Assembly: GCA_950054155.1 (NCBI GenBank) | Contig: CATLOT010000002.1 | Location: forward strand, 122,505 to 186,504 | Length of the DNA: 64,000 nucleotides | Source of the DNA: an uncultured Bacteriovoracaceae bacterium | Lineage (GTDB): Bacteria; Bdellovibrionota; Bacteriovoracia; Bacteriovoracales; Bacteriovoracaceae | Reading direction: 5' to 3' | Part shown: piece by piece, positions 34,865 to 44,613 of the stretch | Layout of the letters: each line of letters opens with the position of its first letter | Numbering within the stretch: the first letter of the stretch is position 1 | Notes under the pieces: model-generated | The model's input: the letters and a program-made list of their open reading frames with translations, nothing else | Database searches by the model: none | Told to the model about the DNA's origin: nothing | Position numbers and translations under genes: made by a program

Positions 34865-35664
34865 TGCTGACTCCAATTTGGTTTTCTCTTCTCTAAAAGA
34901 GCACTCATCCCCTCTTGTCCTTCATCACTTGTTCTCACGCGTGCGATGGTTTGACAGGTAAACTCATGCACTTCCTTATCAAGCTTGAGAGTGTGTTCAA
35001 GGACTCCGTTGATTAATTTCTTAGCCTCTCGCTGAGCAACTGGTCCCGCCCTTAAGAATCTTTCAACTTGCTTGAGTGTTGCTGACTCAAGGTCATCACT
35101 TTTAACGACTTTATGGACTAAATTCATGCGCATGGCCTCGTGGGCATCAAAACGCTCTCCACTAAGGAAGTATGCTCTTGCAAAACTTTCCCCTATTTTC
35201 GCCATAACAAAGGGAGAGATGACGGCTGGAACAAGACCAAGACCGACTTCAGTGAATCCAAACTTTGCCTCAGAGGCGGCGATAACGTAGTCACAAGCAG
35301 CGACAATGCCCGTTCCCCCACCAAGAGTCGCTCCATTCACACTCGCGATGACCGGCATAGGAAGAGAATTTAACTCTTGAAAAAGGTGACTTAAGCGCAT
35401 GCTATCAAGGAAATTCTCTTGATCACTATAGTCTTTCATGCGCTTCATCCAATTGAGATCAGCGCCTGCACAAAAGCTCTTACCTTCCCCCTTAAGAAGA
35501 ACGAGTTTAATGTCATCTTCCTTTTTGATCGCCTGAAAGAGCTCGGTCATCTCTGCGATAAAATCGTCATTAAATGCATTATGAAGCTCTGGACGATTAA
35601 GAGTGACGGTGAGTACTTTTTGGTGATCAGCTTCTACTTTTAGAAATTGATAATCTGTTTTCAT
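34861..35664 (-). CDS. Methylglutaconyl-CoA hydratase (LiuC-like enoyl-CoA hydratase)
   Basis: 267 aa of the crotonase fold, with GEGKSFCAGADLNWMKRM, NGATLGGGTGIVAACDYVIA and FTEVGLGLVPAVISPFV. The ADLNWMK wording and the sandwich position between MccB and the biotin carboxylase point to 3-methylglutaconyl-CoA hydratase (LiuC), which makes HMG-CoA for the lyase. An AGGAAAGCCAG Shine-Dalgarno overlaps the end of the MccB gene. The substrate assignment is from context. Confidence 0.88.
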   Translation of the reverse strand: MKTDYQFLKVEADHQKVLTVTLNRPELHNAFNDDFIAEMTELFQAIKKEDDIKLVLLKGEGKSFCAGADLNWMKRMKDYSDQENFLDSMRLSHLFQELNSLPMPVIASVNGATLGGGTGIVAACDYVIAASEAKFGFTEVGLGLVPAVISPFVMAKIGESFARAYFLSGERFDAHEAMRMNLVHKVVKSDDLESATLKQVERFLRAGPVAQREAKKLINGVLEHTLKLDKEVHEFTCQTIARVRTSDEGQEGMSALLEKRKPNWSQQ

Positions 35665-35673
35665 CTGGCTTTC

Positions 35674-37305
35674 CTACATTCTAAAGACGCCAAATTTGAC
35701 ATCATCAACAGGGGCATTAAGAGAGGCTTCAAGTGCAAGGCCTAAGACATCACGAGTCTTAGCGGGATCAATGACACCATCATCCCACAAACGACTTGTT
35801 GAGTAGTAACAAGAGCCTTCTTTTTCATACTTATCTAAAATCGGCTTTTGAAATTCCTCGACTTCTTTTTCACTCATTGGACTCTTGCCCTTCGCTTCCA
35901 GTCCTCCTTGGCGAACGGTTGTGAGAACACCGGCTGCCTGCTCTCCTCCCATGACAGAGATACGAGCATTTGGCCACATAAAGAGAAAACGAGGCGAATA
36001 GGCCCTACCACACATGCCATAGTTACCAGCTCCGTAGGAGCCACCAAGGAGAATTGTAAACTTAGGAACATTCACCGTTGATACGGCCGTCACCATCTTG
36101 GCGCCGTGCTTAGCAATTCCTTCTGACTCATACTTTCTCCCGACCATAAAGCCTGTAATATTTTGAAGAAAGACCAGAGGAATTTTTCTTTGGCCACAGA
36201 GCTCAATAAAGTGCGCGCCTTTTTGGGCCGACTCACTAAAGAGGATGCCATTATTGGCCACAATTCCAACAGGAATGCCGTGAATTTTTGAAAAGCCACA
36301 CACTAAAGTCGTACCATAGCGCGCTTTAAACTCATGAAACTCACTGCCATCAACCAGCCTTGCGATAATTTCTCTAATATCAAAAGGAGTTTTCGTCGTA
36401 TCCTCTGGGAGGATGCCATAGACGTCTTCCATAGGGTAAAGAGGTTCTTTGACTTCACTTCTCTTGGCAAAGTTTTGTTCCTTACCGAGAGACTGATAAT
36501 TAAGATTTTCAATAATATTTCGAGTAATTAAAAGGGCCTCTTCTTCATCTTCTGCAAAGTGATCAGCAACACCTGACTCACTCGTGTGAACACGAGCACC
36601 ACCGAGATCTTCAGCGGTGACCTCTTCACCGGTGGCGGCCTTGACAAGAGGTGGTCCACCAAGAAAGATCGTTCCATTGCCTTTAACAATCACCGACTCA
36701 TCGGCCATGGCAGGCACATAAGCACCACCGGCCGTGCAGCTGCCAAGGACCACAGCAATTTGGGGTATGCCCATAGCACTCATCTGCGCTTGATTATAAA
36801 ATATTCGACCAAAGTGATCACGATCGGGAAAGACCTCATCTTGCATGGGTAAGAAAGCGCCTCCGCTATCAACAAGGTAGATACAAGGCAGTCTATTTTC
36901 TTTGGCGATATCCTGAGCACGCAGATGCTTCTTAACAGTCATGGGAAAGTAAGTTCCTCCCTTAACTGTGGCATCATTGGCAACGATCATACACTCCACG
37001 CCATGAACGCGACCAATTCCGGTCACAATTCCAGCACTTGGCACGGGCCCTTCTTTCTCATAGAGCTCATCAGCGGCAAGTGAGCTTAATTCTAAAAAGG
37101 GCGAGCCCTCATCTAGTAAACGCTCAACCCTCTCCCTAGGAAGAAGCTTGCCTCTTTTGTGATGGCGCTCAACCGACGCTTCTCCCCCGGCCTTAGAAAC
37201 GCGCTCGAGACGCTCTTTAAGACCACTTAAGAGAGAGAGATTATGTTCTTTATTTGCTAAAAACTGAGCTCCGCCGACCTCAGTACTAGAAACCAATGTA
37301 TCCAT
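35674..37305 (-). CDS. Methylcrotonyl-CoA carboxylase carboxyltransferase (beta) subunit
   Basis: 543 aa, the family length. [27 protein letters not shown] and [20 protein letters not shown] are the carboxyltransferase N-half. [25 protein letters not shown] and [20 protein letters not shown] are signatures of MccB rather than propionyl- or acetyl-CoA carboxylase. It transfers CO2 from biotin to 3-methylcrotonyl-CoA. I start it at ATG 37305 (MDTLVSS) with AAGGATCGTC upstream; an ATG further up adds 15 unconserved residues. It is the first gene of the liu operon. No isovaleryl-CoA dehydrogenase gene is in view. Confidence 0.92.
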   Translation of the reverse strand: MDTLVSSTEVGGAQFLANKEHNLSLLSGLKERLERVSKAGGEASVERHHKRGKLLPRERVERLLDEGSPFLELSSLAADELYEKEGPVPSAGIVTGIGRVHGVECMIVANDATVKGGTYFPMTVKKHLRAQDIAKENRLPCIYLVDSGGAFLPMQDEVFPDRDHFGRIFYNQAQMSAMGIPQIAVVLGSCTAGGAYVPAMADESVIVKGNGTIFLGGPPLVKAATGEEVTAEDLGGARVHTSESGVADHFAEDEEEALLITRNIIENLNYQSLGKEQNFAKRSEVKEPLYPMEDVYGILPEDTTKTPFDIREIIARLVDGSEFHEFKARYGTTLVCGFSKIHGIPVGIVANNGILFSESAQKGAHFIELCGQRKIPLVFLQNITGFMVGRKYESEGIAKHGAKMVTAVSTVNVPKFTILLGGSYGAGNYGMCGRAYSPRFLFMWPNARISVMGGEQAAGVLTTVRQGGLEAKGKSPMSEKEVEEFQKPILDKYEKEGSCYYSTSRLWDDGVIDPAKTRDVLGLALEASLNAPVDDVKFGVFRM

Positions 37306-37361
37306 GACGATCCTTAGGTATTGTCCAAAACTAACTATGCGAAAAATCACGTTATTATGGC

Positions 37362-37377
37362 AAAACCTTAGGGTTTT
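37362..37377 (-). terminator. Weak palindrome downstream of the 339-aa secreted-protein gene
   Basis: AAAACC, loop TTAG and GGTTTT form a 6-bp, AT-rich stem about 33 bp after the stop of the minus-strand gene that ends at 37410, in the short gap before the liu operon. It could act in either direction, but no long T-tract follows the stem. Confidence 0.25.
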
Positions 37378-37409
37378 CGTCCAGATTCAGGGTGGCAAAT
37401 CTACGCTAC

Positions 37410-38429
37410 TTAGGGAATAACGGAAAGACGGTGAAGGGAGCGGCACATGGAGGCAGCTTGATCCATAAACTCTCCCGCATAGGAGCCCTTCTTCTTCATT
37501 TCCTGCTCCATTAAAGGGTAGAGAAGCTTGAGATAGAGATCAACAAAGTGACTAGAAGCGTAATCCCCATAGGCACTAAAGGCCTTAGGGTTTTGATAAT
37601 GCTTAGGAAGCATCACACCAAATAAAGTTGTTAAGGCAGTGCGAAATTCTAATTCTCTTCCGGGACACTTAGCACGAAACCCTTTAGTAAGATTTTCTCG
37701 CTGCTCCACACTCTGATAATGGACAAGAGCTTCGATGGCCTTTTCAAAGACAACCGAGAGATTCCAGTTAGCCGTGTGGGCTATGGGATGATAGCGCAGA
37801 ATAAGAACATCACCGTTAAAGTCAATTTGAGGCGCTTGATCTTTGGGCCACCATACTGGGCGGATGCTAAATTTAAATTTCTTCCTTCTCTCTTTTGAGA
37901 GCACAAAGGGCTCAACTCTTTTAAGGGCCTTATCATACTTCTTATACTTCCAAGCTTTATTAAGCTCTAATAACTTAACTGAGAAGTGAGTGCTCTCTTT
38001 TAGAAAGCTTTTCATTTGTCCATCATACTTTTTAAAGAAGCTTGCGATAAAGCGAACGTCGCCATTTTCTATTCCAATTTTGAGAAGGTGCTTTAAAACT
38101 TGGTTAAAGTTCTTGGCGTGGTAAAAGGCCTTTGCAAACTCATCGTCTCCTTGAGAGAGAGCGCCAAAGAGGTCTTCTTCCCCTTCCTTTGTGACGAGTA
38201 GACTTTTTCTAATCTCACCAAAGCGCTTAAGGTCGTCTTGAAACTCGCCGCCAATAGGAAACTTCTTCTCCCATGCTTCTTTGTAGGCCCGTCCCACTGA
38301 CCCCTTGCCATGACTGATGCCATCCATCAGTTCAAACATATCCGCATACTCAGAGTAGCGAGCAATGCCCGCCCCCTGGGCAGGCAAGCAAAGAAGCAAA
38401 AGGATGACAAAAGACCATTTCGTGACCAT
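37410..38429 (-). CDS. Unknown secreted protein (339 aa)
   Basis: The signal peptide (SFVILLLLCLPAQGA) is followed by a mostly helical, Lys-rich mature protein with two cysteines near the middle and C-terminus. A segment RPVWWPKDQAPQIDFNGDVLILRYHPIAHTANW is the most distinctive part. No known motif is visible. The ATG overlaps the stop of the 1188-aa secreted-protein gene as TAATG, so the two are almost certainly translated together and may interact. Confidence 0.6.
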   Translation of the reverse strand: MVTKWSFVILLLLCLPAQGAGIARYSEYADMFELMDGISHGKGSVGRAYKEAWEKKFPIGGEFQDDLKRFGEIRKSLLVTKEGEEDLFGALSQGDDEFAKAFYHAKNFNQVLKHLLKIGIENGDVRFIASFFKKYDGQMKSFLKESTHFSVKLLELNKAWKYKKYDKALKRVEPFVLSKERRKKFKFSIRPVWWPKDQAPQIDFNGDVLILRYHPIAHTANWNLSVVFEKAIEALVHYQSVEQRENLTKGFRAKCPGRELEFRTALTTLFGVMLPKHYQNPKAFSAYGDYASSHFVDLYLKLLYPLMEQEMKKKGSYAGEFMDQAASMCRSLHRLSVIP

Positions 38430-41400
38430 TATTTTTCTCTATCTAGAATATTATCAAGTTCATCAAGACGGAAAATACGACGACTCGGATCTTCTACTGG
38501 CTCTTCTTCAGGTAAAGCAATACTAGCGGGGACACGTCCCTTATTCGCTTCAATTTCAGCAAGAGCTTGTTCATCGGCAACGATAACGACCCGCTTATAC
38601 TTCACTTCCCCATTTTCTTGAACCACTTCACCATCAGCAGTCAGTTCAGGTTCGTAAAGCCTAAATTGACCGTCACCAATAGGAATTAAAATTGGCCTTT
38701 TGGCATCTAAAACGGCCGCATCTGGAGAGGTTCCAGCAGGGACTATTGTAGAACTCCCCTTTACTTCGTTTAAGGATAAAACTATGGAACGATCAGAGAA
38801 GTCGGGAGTAACAGAAGAGCCACTATAACCTCCAGCACTCTCATAGTATCCATCTCCACTTGAGTCAGCCCCACGAGTGGCACTTGGAGAAGCTCCCCCT
38901 TGAAAACCAGATCCACCCACGGGAGCAGCCACTGGAGCTGCTGCCACTGTTGGTTGCGCAGCTGGTGTTGGAGACGAAGAAGCTGAAGAGGTAATAAGAC
39001 CGGAACGGGAAGCTGGAGTTGCTACAGCTGCTGGAGTTGCTGCGACAACAGGAAGTTGTTTATTAGCAACCTCAAGTGCTTTTTGGACATCCTCTTTTTG
39101 AAGAAGTTTATTCTCAAGATCTTTGATTTTCTTCTCTGACTGAGCGAGAAGTGCTTCAATCCCCTCAAGCTCCGAGGAGGAATTTGTTGTCTCTTTTTGC
39201 TTACTAAGCCTTGCAAGCTCTGCTTCCATTTTCTCATACTTGGCAAGAAGAGCTCTTGTCGTGGGATCAAGTTCATCTCTTTGCTCCCCTAATGTTTCCG
39301 ATAGAGACGAGTCCTCTGGTAGGAAATTTGAGGCGATACTTGATGTCGTTTGATACTGAGACTGAAAGCCCGTGTTAAATTGCCCTTGAGTCGGAGATGG
39401 CTCAGGAGTTGACTCACTTCTTGAGTCACTCGGATTTACAGAGGCAATTGAGCGCCCTTGATTAAGAGGAGCAGACCCCTTGTTGCCGTAAGCTTCATAT
39501 TGACTATCTCTATTTCTGAAGTTCTTTTTCTTGCCACCAGTACTTCTTGAGCGTCCGCGAATTGATTTTGAAGGGGCAAATTGAGCAAGTGATCCACCAC
39601 GTCCACTATTTTGGACCATTATTATCTCAGTAGCCGCCTCTTGTTTGTATCCGCCACTCACATTGGTCTCTACGATCTCTTCACCAGATGCCGTCATTTT
39701 TGTATTAGACTCTGAAATGACCGGACAATTTGCACCGAAGACATCATTTTGGATTCCTATGATACCCACACCAAGATTTTGAGTTTGATCACCACAACCC
39801 TGTGGACCACACACCGCCATCGTCGTTAATTTGGAACAGTAGTCATTGGACCACCTCTCCCTATCATCGGTGAATCGTTTCACTCCTTGGGCATCCAGGC
39901 GTCTATTATAGTCTTCGTTTAAGATAGGCATACACAAGGCCACACCACTATCAATAAGACGAGTAGGATTGACTTCACTATCCTCACCTAAAGCGACCTC
40001 AAGGGCCTTAGCGGCAAACTCCGCATTCCCTAATGGAGAGCAGTAACGGCTTGTTCTCTTCTTTTGATCTTTAATCTCCTTACATGAAGACATTGACCTC
40101 ATCGCTAATTCAAAAAGAGCAATATCCTGAATCGACTTTAATCGCCCAGCTTCTCCTAATTGAGCGACCTCACCGTTAGGATTTTTTTCGATAAAATCAT
40201 TAGCGCGACCTTCACTTTCTTTCAGAAGATCCATGAGGCTCTTCATGCCATAAGCTGCCTGAACATGGGGTTCACTATCTGAACTTTGAAGTCCCTCTAA
40301 TTCAACAGCAGCACGCCAAATTGACTTGCCTTCCTGATCTCCACCTAACTGGCGAATGGACCTTGCAGTGGCTTGTGGAGAGAACTCTCCTGACACAGCT
40401 TTTTGATAAATGGAGTCCGCTCTTGATTGAAAAGTACTCTTTCCATCTTCATTTTCTTTAAAGAGAGTGGAATAGCGACTAAGATTATCCGTTAAATCCT
40501 TCTGCTTGGTTACAAAGTAATCACCAAGATTTTGTCCCACGGCAAGTTGCTGAGTGAGCTCACAATAGACATCAAGATCTTCACTCGAGATTCCTTCATC
40601 ACTCCCTTTAGATTCCACGAGAAATCCATGAATTTGTCTTTTGAGATAATCCTCATTATAGCGTTCAATATTAAGAAAACCATTAGGTGACTTTGATTGA
40701 ATGAAAGCCGAAAAGTCTGCTCTACGGCTTCCGCTTGAAAGTTCATCGGCACTTTCATTGATGATAACAAGACTATTACTAAAGGCCTTCTGCTTCATCT
40801 TCTCTCTTAATTGATCTTCATCTAAATTTTTAAAGTCTTCATAATGAGTCGCCATATTATCGAGAAAATTACCTGGTTTTCCCTGCTTGTAGCGAAGAAC
40901 CTCTCCAAGAAAAACGTGTGAATTTTCAAGGTGCTTTAATCCCAAATTAGGATCAATCATCGCCACATTAGAATACTTTCCACTAGCACCAAGGGCTTTA
41001 AGCTCGTCACTTAAGCTACTTAAAATACCCGTGAAGATTTCCTCTTGTTTATCAACAGTAAATCCACAACTACCATCCTGACACTCCGTAAGAAGGTCTT
41101 TCTTTGCCTGATCAAAAATATTATCTCGCTCACCCTGACCAGGGAGTATCCCAGTAGAGACATGAGAGCACTGAAAGCTATTAAAGTCAGAATCAATTTC
41201 TTTAAATTTCGCATCTGTAGGAAGACAGCCAAAAATATTTTGAGCAAAGTCATCCATGGTCACGTTATTGCTCTTTAAACGATCTACAAAACCCTCTTCA
41301 AGCCCTAAACTTTCAACCATCTCTTCTTTTGTTTGCTGACTATTTGAAAGGTAAGAATATAGGTTACTCATGACAATCGGGTCGGTGGATAGCTCCATTT

Positions 41401-41983
41401 GGAGCTTAGAAGTTGCCTTCATTTTCTTGAGGTCTTCTTTTAAATTATCTTTAACTTGCTTCTCTCTCAGCTTCTTTAGTTCAGCATTCTTCTCAAGACC
41501 ATGGACAAGAAGATTGTAGTCCATACCACTGAAGGTTTTAGCTTCACCACAGTACCCCTCTTCCTTAAACTTAAATAGCTCCTGACAAAGTGCAACCGCA
41601 TTCATGCTACCGTCACGAGATGATTCTTTCAGTGTTGCAATAGCTTCATTGTCACAAGAGTTTGCTTCAAGAAAACCAACTAGACTATCAAATTCATTAA
41701 ACTCGAGGTTGAGCTGCTTCATAGGTGAACACCCGAGACTTGGCATCACCGAAGTATAATTAGGGTCGTGCACACTGCGCGCACCGCCTGTATTATTCTC
41801 TCTTGTTAATTCCTTAGTTTCCACGCTATTGGAGGCATTCACCCAAAGACGTACTCGATCCTTAGCTCTGGTCCAACTGTCTTTCCAACCATCAAAGAAG
41901 GCGTAAGTAGGATTAGAGAAAATTAAGAGGCACCAACAAGTTGTGAAGTGAACCGTGGATTTACTAAGTTTTTTAAGATTCAT
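38429..41983 (-). CDS. Very large secreted protein with coiled coil and Ala/Pro/Ser linkers (1184 aa)
   Basis: The signal peptide (TTCWCLLIFSNPTYA) is followed by a globular, Cys-bearing N-terminal region to about residue 770 and a Ser/Gly/Gln-rich disordered region with basic GRSRSTGGKKKNFRNR. A heptad-type coiled coil lies at ~910-965 (MEAELARLSKQKE, then QSEKKIKDLENKLLQKEDVQKALE), then an Ala/Pro/Ser linker and a beta-rich C-terminal domain (ILIPIGDGQFRLYEPELTADGE). The function is unknown. The architecture resembles a secreted or surface multi-domain scaffold. ATG 41995 is an alternative start. A weak FliA-like box lies upstream. Confidence 0.65.
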   Translation of the reverse strand: MNLKKLSKSTVHFTTCWCLLIFSNPTYAFFDGWKDSWTRAKDRVRLWVNASNSVETKELTRENNTGGARSVHDPNYTSVMPSLGCSPMKQLNLEFNEFDSLVGFLEANSCDNEAIATLKESSRDGSMNAVALCQELFKFKEEGYCGEAKTFSGMDYNLLVHGLEKNAELKKLREKQVKDNLKEDLKKMKATSKLQMELSTDPIVMSNLYSYLSNSQQTKEEMVESLGLEEGFVDRLKSNNVTMDDFAQNIFGCLPTDAKFKEIDSDFNSFQCSHVSTGILPGQGERDNIFDQAKKDLLTECQDGSCGFTVDKQEEIFTGILSSLSDELKALGASGKYSNVAMIDPNLGLKHLENSHVFLGEVLRYKQGKPGNFLDNMATHYEDFKNLDEDQLREKMKQKAFSNSLVIINESADELSSGSRRADFSAFIQSKSPNGFLNIERYNEDYLKRQIHGFLVESKGSDEGISSEDLDVYCELTQQLAVGQNLGDYFVTKQKDLTDNLSRYSTLFKENEDGKSTFQSRADSIYQKAVSGEFSPQATARSIRQLGGDQEGKSIWRAAVELEGLQSSDSEPHVQAAYGMKSLMDLLKESEGRANDFIEKNPNGEVAQLGEAGRLKSIQDIALFELAMRSMSSCKEIKDQKKRTSRYCSPLGNAEFAAKALEVALGEDSEVNPTRLIDSGVALCMPILNEDYNRRLDAQGVKRFTDDRERWSNDYCSKLTTMAVCGPQGCGDQTQNLGVGIIGIQNDVFGANCPVISESNTKMTASGEEIVETNVSGGYKQEAATEIIMVQNSGRGGSLAQFAPSKSIRGRSRSTGGKKKNFRNRDSQYEAYGNKGSAPLNQGRSIASVNPSDSRSESTPEPSPTQGQFNTGFQSQYQTTSSIASNFLPEDSSLSETLGEQRDELDPTTRALLAKYEKMEAELARLSKQKETTNSSSELEGIEALLAQSEKKIKDLENKLLQKEDVQKALEVANKQLPVVAATPAAVATPASRSGLITSSASSSPTPAAQPTVAAAPVAAPVGGSGFQGGASPSATRGADSSGDGYYESAGGYSGSSVTPDFSDRSIVLSLNEVKGSSTIVPAGTSPDAAVLDAKRPILIPIGDGQFRLYEPELTADGEVVQENGEVKYKRVVIVADEQALAEIEANKGRVPASIALPEEEPVEDPSRRIFRLDELDNILDREK

Positions 41984-42018
41984 AAGAACTCTCATTTCGT
42001 TTGCGTACTATCGTCTCT

Positions 42019-42046
42019 GTATCGTCAAATTCAGCGAATAACTTGA
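42019..42046 (-). promoter_or_regulatory. Possible FliA-like promoter before the 1184-aa secreted-protein gene
   Basis: On the minus strand TCAA (42043-42046), 16 nt, then GACGATAC (42019-42026), against TAAA-N15-GCCGATAA: 3 of 4 and 6 of 8, with spacing one longer than ideal. Weak alone. It is listed because of the pattern across the window. The remaining ~150 bp of the 42.0-42.2 kb gap shows nothing recognisable. Confidence 0.25.
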
Positions 42047-42193
42047 GCATCTGACTCCACCTTTCTATCTAGTTTAAATGACAACGATCTTTATCCCTAC
42101 GAAGAGCTTCTCCTTAGGGTTTAAATGAGTCTAAAACATTGTAATTACTTGTTTTAAACAACATTCACGAATGCCAAGAAAATAGGGCAAAAA

Positions 42194-44458
42194 TTAAAGT
42201 CGGCACTGACCCACAGAGTTTTTGAGACGCTTCACAATCTCCTCTTTGGGAGTGTTGCCGTTGCGGTTGAGTTGAATGAACTTCATCGTAAACTCCCTAT
42301 CCCCTTCATCAAGCTGGGAGAGGTAAAAGCTAAAGTCACGATCTGTTTCTATTTCAACTCGACTTTGCGTACTGACCACTGTGTCTTCTACTTTTTTAAG
42401 AGACTCTGGAGAGGTGATCTCTAGTTTTGCCGCAAATTGTGTTTGTTCGGAACGATAAATAAGATTAGCAACTCTTTCCCTTTCAAGAAATTCCCCCATT
42501 GCCTTTGCCTCAAGCGTTGTGAGATCCCCCTTAGTGATGGATTGATTGAGAGCATCCGCAAGAGCAGTTCCCACATCTCCATCAAGAAGTGATGGCTTCA
42601 GGGCGGCGAGGTTTTTAAGGATGGCAAGTCGTGCCTTATCACTTAATGAAGAAAGACTTGCGAGAAACTTTCCAAACTTCTCGGCGCCTAACACCTTTTT
42701 GAGTTTATTCATCACAATAAGAAGATTAGGGTTCTTTGCGATTCTTTCAAAAGTGTCTGTCACTTTTTTCATCGCTCCCCTTTTTTGAGCCGACGTTAAT
42801 TCACCCACTGCCTCAGCATTTCTCATGGATCTTGTTAAGCGGCCAGCATCTTTAACCACCGCAAGAGACTCAATACCTGAAAAGCCAAGAGATAAAATGG
42901 CGTCAAACTTTGCTTCATTAAACTTTTGTAAGCTCTCTGCGGCCTCTTGATAGCTTGATTCGTCACTAGCTCCAGCGAGAACGCTCGATTCAAAGACTTT
43001 AATATCATGTTTATGATCAATCATCCTCTTAGACCAATATCCCCCTTCAACAGCACCAAGGGTGAAGCCCGCGATTCCAGCAATCGTTCCTGCACTGGCG
43101 AGAGTCGCAGCCGTAGCCGTCCCCGCTAATAGCCAGCCCCCCACAAGAGCACCGACTCCGGTGGCCATAAGGCCTACGCCCAATACGGCACCACCGATGA
43201 GCATGACATTATCGAGTTTTTCATCAAACTTCTTCTCTTTATGAATTTCTTTTAAAGGCTCACAAAGAAGGTGAGCGTACTCTGGTGAGCGGTTAAGCAT
43301 TTGAGCGGCAGCGATAGGATTAGAGATCAGAAGATCCTCAAGTTTTTCCTGCGTCTTTTTGGAACTCTCTCTTTCCTGCCTCGATTCATTCGTCTTTTGA
43401 AACTCTTTCTTAAGATTACTAAAGACTTCATTCTTAGCTTGCTTCACCCGTTTAAGGCTTGGGAGATTATGCTTAGGAAATTCATACTGATCCCCACTTT
43501 TTTCATAATCATCTTTTAATCGCGGTGAACCAATCGCTTCTTTCATTTCCTCTGTCAAAAGAAGAATTCCTGCGCCCTCATTAACATTCTTCATGAAATG
43601 AGCGAGGTAGTTTTGATACTTTGGACCGAAGTCTTCCCCTTCATCCATTGCATCCCACCACAGGCTTCTCTTACGTGTGCTTACTTGGGTATTGAGTTCA
43701 TCAATAGCACTGTTAACATTCTTAACCTTCTGATGAAGCTGCGATAAAATACTCTCATTATCCAATCGTGGTGCCTTTTGAGCGACGAGCGTCTTGTATT
43801 CTTTATCAATCTCTTTAAGAATTTTGTATTTTAGTTTTGGGTCACATTTTCTCTCACAGAGGTCATGAACAAAATCTTCTGGTTGAGCGTCTTTTTCAAA
43901 ACTATACTTCATATTGGTATAGGTGCGCGCATAGTTGAGAAGCGCCTGTTCCGACGTGTCTTGATAGACATCTTCAATGCGCTTCTTTCCAGCGACGGCC
44001 ATAACATTAGAGTAAAATTCATCAAAGTCTGTGCTTTCATGGGCCTTAAGATCGCGACAAGTGACTTCGAAGTTATTAAAGTCTTTTTCAAGAGCGCCCA
44101 TTATTTTAAGAGAAACCTTCTGCTCTTCCTCGCCTTTTAGACACTTGCTAAATGTCTCCCCAACGCTAAGGTAGTTCATCAAATGCTTGTAGCGCTTTTT
44201 AAAGTACTCGCCCCGTTCGGTATTAAGAATATCTTTATCCTTAAGTTGAGTATAAATCTCTTGTGCGTGCCGACTCACTTCTTTGAGTCCGTTGAGCTTT
44301 TCGGGGGAGAATCCTTTGTCTAAGCGATAAAGTTCCACGCCTGCCTCAATGACCTCAATTCCTCGCTCAAGACCATTACTTTGCTCATATAACCCCTGGG
44401 CCATAAGAAACGGACTCATCACCAGACTTAATAAAAGTATGAATGAAGCGAATTTCAT
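42194..44458 (-). CDS. Large secreted protein with a glycine-zipper membrane segment (754 aa)
   Basis: The signal peptide is MKFASFILLLSLVMSPFLMAQ. The mature part is helical, with two Cys pairs (CERKC, CKGEEE). At about residues 414-470 a long Gly/Ala-rich hydrophobic hairpin (VMLIGGAVLGVGLMATGVG, then ALVGGWLLAGTATAATLASAG) ends at a GYWSKR basic cap, the look of a glycine-zipper or pore-forming insertion segment. The C-terminus is helical and charged. ATG 44458 is chosen over 44524, because AAGGATAA precedes it, it begins a clean signal peptide, and a FliA-like promoter lies inside the longer alternative. Confidence 0.65.
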   Translation of the reverse strand: MKFASFILLLSLVMSPFLMAQGLYEQSNGLERGIEVIEAGVELYRLDKGFSPEKLNGLKEVSRHAQEIYTQLKDKDILNTERGEYFKKRYKHLMNYLSVGETFSKCLKGEEEQKVSLKIMGALEKDFNNFEVTCRDLKAHESTDFDEFYSNVMAVAGKKRIEDVYQDTSEQALLNYARTYTNMKYSFEKDAQPEDFVHDLCERKCDPKLKYKILKEIDKEYKTLVAQKAPRLDNESILSQLHQKVKNVNSAIDELNTQVSTRKRSLWWDAMDEGEDFGPKYQNYLAHFMKNVNEGAGILLLTEEMKEAIGSPRLKDDYEKSGDQYEFPKHNLPSLKRVKQAKNEVFSNLKKEFQKTNESRQERESSKKTQEKLEDLLISNPIAAAQMLNRSPEYAHLLCEPLKEIHKEKKFDEKLDNVMLIGGAVLGVGLMATGVGALVGGWLLAGTATAATLASAGTIAGIAGFTLGAVEGGYWSKRMIDHKHDIKVFESSVLAGASDESSYQEAAESLQKFNEAKFDAILSLGFSGIESLAVVKDAGRLTRSMRNAEAVGELTSAQKRGAMKKVTDTFERIAKNPNLLIVMNKLKKVLGAEKFGKFLASLSSLSDKARLAILKNLAALKPSLLDGDVGTALADALNQSITKGDLTTLEAKAMGEFLERERVANLIYRSEQTQFAAKLEITSPESLKKVEDTVVSTQSRVEIETDRDFSFYLSQLDEGDREFTMKFIQLNRNGNTPKEEIVKRLKNSVGQCRL

Positions 44459-44504
44459 AGAAATTATCCTTATAAGGAACTTTAAATCCAATAACACAGT
44501 AAAG

Positions 44505-44532
44505 TGATCGGTTTTCTTGTCCAATAACTTTA
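44505..44532 (-). promoter_or_regulatory. Putative FliA promoter for the 754-aa secreted-protein gene
   Basis: On the minus strand TAAAGTTA (44525-44532), then ACCGATCA (44505-44512), a gap of 16 nt after TAAA versus the ideal 15. The -35 matches TAAAGTT perfectly and the -10 matches 6 of 8. It sits 46 bp before the chosen ATG. Confidence 0.45.
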
Positions 44533-44613
44533 TTTCGCCAGTCGTCTACACAGAAAACCAAGCTTTAAGCTAAACTATCCCCTTGAAAGTAGGATCAACT
44601 AAGGAGAGAGACC

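Noticed and set aside
44459..44524. 22-residue N-terminal extension of the 754-aa protein
   Set aside because: It would bury the signal peptide and overlap a FliA-like promoter. The internal ATG has a good Shine-Dalgarno.
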